Assembly (NCBI RefSeq): GCF_017498525.1
Contig: NZ_CP071796.1
Coordinates: 2,852,001 to 2,916,000, forward strand
Source of the DNA: Ottowia testudinis
GTDB taxonomy: Bacteria > Pseudomonadota > Gammaproteobacteria > Burkholderiales > Burkholderiaceae_C
Reading direction: 5' to 3'
DNA length: 64,000 bases
Below, one piece after another: positions 62,021 to 64,000 of this stretch. The notes beneath the pieces were generated by a model, which saw only the letters and a program-made list of their open reading frames with translations, did not search any database and had not been told where the DNA came from. A program made the translations under genes and the position numbers. The first letter of the stretch is position 1. Each line of letters begins with the position of its first letter.

Positions 62021-63685
62021 TTAAGCCCTGAATTTGTTGGTCATAGGATAACGCCAGTCCTTGCCAAATCCGCGGTGCGTGACGCGTGTGCCCACCGCCG
62101 ACTGCTGGCGTTTGTATTCGTTGATCTTGATCAGACGCGTGACCAGCTCCACGTCCGCGGGCTTGAACCCCTCGGCCACCAGCTCGGCCACGCCCATGTC
62201 GTTTTCGACATAGCGGTCGATGATGGCGTCCAGCACCTCGTAGGGCGGCAGGCTGTCCTGGTCTTTCTGATCAGGCCGCAGCTCCGCGCTGGGCGGGCGC
62301 GTGATGATGCGCTCGGGAATCGGGTTGGCGCATGTCTTGAACGGATCGTGCGCGTTGCGCCAGCGCGCCAGCTCAAACACCTTGGTCTTGACCACGTCCT
62401 TGATCGGCGCAAACCCGCCACACATGTCGCCGTACAGCGTGCAGTAGCCGGTGGCGTATTCGCTCTTGTTGCCGGTGGTCAGCACCATGTGGCCAAACTT
62501 GTTCGACAGCGCCATCAGCATCACCCCGCGGATGCGCGCCTGGATGTTTTCTTCCGTGGTGTCCTCGGCTCTACCGGCGAACAACGGCGCCAGCGACGTC
62601 TTGAACGCCTCGAACTCGGGCAGGATCGATATCTCGTCGTACTTCACGCCCATGCGCCGCGCCATCTCACGCGCGTCTTCCAGGCTGATGCCCGCCGTGT
62701 ACGGCGACGGCATCATCACGCAGTGGACCGCGTCCTTGCCCAGCGCATCGACCGCGATCGCCAGCACCAGCGCCGAATCGATGCCGCCCGACAGGCCGAG
62801 CGCCACCGACTTGAAGCCGTTCTTGCGCACGTAGTCGCGCAGGCCCAGCACCAGCGCGTCCCACAAATCCGCGCTATTGTCACGCGCGGGAGCCGTGGTT
62901 GCTCTCAATTCAAGAGCACCTGCCGCGCGTTCCACCTCGACAAGGAACAATTTCTCTTCAAAACTCGGTGCCCGGCCAACCAGCGTGGCGCTGGCGCCGA
63001 CGGCGAACGACTGGCCCTCGAACACCACCTCGTCCTGACCGCCCACCAGGTGCGCATAGACCAACGGCAGGCCGCACGCCTTGACGCGCTCGATCATCAT
63101 CGCCTCGCGCTCGTAGCCCTTGCCGACGTGGAAGGGCGAGGCGTTGATCACCGCCAGCAGCTCGGCGCCCGCCTCCTTGGCCAACTCGGCCGGTTCGTCG
63201 AACCAGGCGTCCTCGCAGATCAACAGGCCCACGCTCACGCCGCCCGCCTCGAACACGCAAGTGCCTTGGCCCGGCGTGAAATAGCGCCGCTCGTCGAACA
63301 GCTGGTAATTGGGCAACAGCCGCTTGGCATAGTTCTCGATCACCCGGCCATCGCGTATCACACTGGCCGAGTTGGTGCGCTTGGTCACCGACACGCTCTT
63401 GCCACGCTGACCAGTGCCCACCGGGTGGCCGACGACGATGGCCATGCCCTCCAGATGCGCCGTCTCGCGCGCCACCGTTTTCACCGCCTCGTCGCACGCG
63501 GCCATGAAGGATGGGCGCAGAAACAGGTCTTCGCAGATGTAGGCGCAGATCGACAGCTCGGGCGTCAGCAGCAGCCGCGCGCCTTGGGCATGGGCGGTCT
63601 TGGCCGCCTCAATGATCCTCTGCGCGTTGCCGGGCATGTCGCCGACGATGAAGTTGAGTTGCGCGACGGCGATCTTGAGGGGCAT
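62021..63685 (-). CDS. nadE: Glutamine-dependent NAD+ synthetase
   Basis: This 554-residue fusion has an N-terminal nitrilase-type glutaminase (Glu43 in LLTPELS, Lys121 in NYAKRLLPN, Cys157 in LLICEDAW) and a C-terminal synthetase with SGGIDS (299-304). It converts nicotinate adenine dinucleotide to NAD+ with glutamine nitrogen. The start at 63685 (MPLKIAVAQLNF) fits the family; reading upstream lacks similarity. It ends 84 bp before glnB. Confidence 0.93.
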   Translation of the reverse strand: MPLKIAVAQLNFIVGDMPGNAQRIIEAAKTAHAQGARLLLTPELSICAYICEDLFLRPSFMAACDEAVKTVARETAHLEGMAIVVGHPVGTGQRGKSVSVTKRTNSASVIRDGRVIENYAKRLLPNYQLFDERRYFTPGQGTCVFEAGGVSVGLLICEDAWFDEPAELAKEAGAELLAVINASPFHVGKGYEREAMMIERVKACGLPLVYAHLVGGQDEVVFEGQSFAVGASATLVGRAPSFEEKLFLVEVERAAGALELRATTAPARDNSADLWDALVLGLRDYVRKNGFKSVALGLSGGIDSALVLAIAVDALGKDAVHCVMMPSPYTAGISLEDAREMARRMGVKYDEISILPEFEAFKTSLAPLFAGRAEDTTEENIQARIRGVMLMALSNKFGHMVLTTGNKSEYATGYCTLYGDMCGGFAPIKDVVKTKVFELARWRNAHDPFKTCANPIPERIITRPPSAELRPDQKDQDSLPPYEVLDAIIDRYVENDMGVAELVAEGFKPADVELVTRLIKINEYKRQQSAVGTRVTHRGFGKDWRYPMTNKFRA

Positions 63686-63828
63686 GGGTCGGATGTCTTG
63701 CCAGCAAAAGTGGAATGGTAACCGCGAGGTACCGCACAAGACCGTGCGCCGCGCCGGATCCGGGCCGATCGGGATAATCCGGCTTCTTCCCGAACCCGAT
63801 CCGCGGGCACACACGCCCGCGCTGCCCT

Positions 63829-64000
63829 TTGCGCCTGCAGTTCATCGACAACTCTGCCGCCCTCGACGGCGACGCCTGGAACGCCCTGCTGGCGCGCCAG
63901 GCCACACCCACACCCTTCATGCGGCGCGAATACTTGGCAGCGCTGCATGCCAGCGGCAGCGCCGTGCCGTCAACGGGCTGGGCGCCGCGGTTTGCGCTGC
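63829..64000 (+). CDS. Start of a GNAT/FemAB-like acyltransferase gene, cut by the window edge
   Basis: An open frame from a TTG at 63829 gives LQFIDNSAALDGDAWNALL and then TPFMRREYLAALHASGSAVP. This matches the N-terminus of the DUF482 peptidogalycan-biosynthesis/GNAT proteins, where PFxRxxYLxALExSGS is conserved. The exact start is unsure because no ATG is in frame nearby. It is divergent from nadE. Confidence 0.6.
   Translation, partial: MRLQFIDNSAALDGDAWNALLARQATPTPFMRREYLAALHASGSAVPSTGWAPRFAL

Overview
The window reads as the right-hand part of a Tn4371-family integrative and conjugative element (ICE) joined to chromosomal DNA of a GC-rich betaproteobacterium. Comamonadaceae (Burkholderiales) is the best fit. 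The reasons are a Tn4371-type repA-parA-traF-relaxase/traG-trb backbone, Bug-type periplasmic receptors, a nadE-glnK/B pair, DUF3149 and DUF502 proteins, and a dispersed intergenic palindrome followed by CAGCTAT. No rRNA, tRNA or CRISPR array was seen. All family assignments come from reading motifs and lengths; no database search was run.

Region 1 (1-5659) is the left ICE backbone: the tail of an AlpA-type HTH protein, a RepA-type initiator followed by iteron-like repeats, parA, a small ribbon-helix-helix-like protein, a DUF2840 protein, a TraF-type peptidase, a 376-bp non-coding segment that is the natural oriT candidate, and an intact DUF3363 relaxase. The ICE starts to the left of the window.

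Region 2 (about 5780-17392) is cargo and the most interesting part. Beyond a scrap of IS3-type transposase lies a compact, visibly more AT-rich cluster: a LysR regulator divergent from a 14-TM MFS exporter, then ACP1, a FabH-like ketosynthase, an AsnB-type amidotransferase, an AfsA-like hotdog enzyme, an Old Yellow Enzyme, two short-chain dehydrogenases, ACP2, an Sfp-type phosphopantetheinyl transferase and a Rossmann NADP reductase. Genes overlap or nearly touch. It looks like a self-sufficient biosynthetic operon for a small acyl-derived, possibly butenolide or cyclopentanoid, carboxamide-bearing metabolite, with its own export and regulation. The enzyme set recalls methylenomycin/gamma-butyrolactone chemistry plus the amidotransferase logic of malonamyl starter units, but matches no cluster I can name.

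Region 3 (17604-33461) is the right ICE backbone: a frameshifted LysR gene, an EexN-like lipoprotein, traG, a CopG-type protein, trbBCDEJ, a TrbK-like lipoprotein, trbLFGI and a DUF2274 gene, then a phospholipase-D-fold cargo gene and a TTTTTCAT octamer that may be the right attachment site.

Region 4 (33462-46239) is a Fur-box-preceded iron-uptake locus: a DUF4198 protein, two TonB-dependent siderophore receptors, then DUF3649, a small membrane protein, two PepSY membrane proteins and DUF3325. Two inverted copies of one IS110-type element bracket the second half. Both carry the same transposase frameshift and both abut REP-like palindromes.

Region 5 (46240-64000) is ordinary chromosome: a Bug receptor; an ArsR-controlled RND efflux operon that also holds an AhpD-like and a DUF2892 protein; a universal stress protein; a 2OG-Fe dioxygenase; a hemerythrin; membrane proteins; an acyl-CoA ligase; an amino-acid-binding protein; PII; NAD synthetase; and the start of a GNAT/FemAB-like gene.
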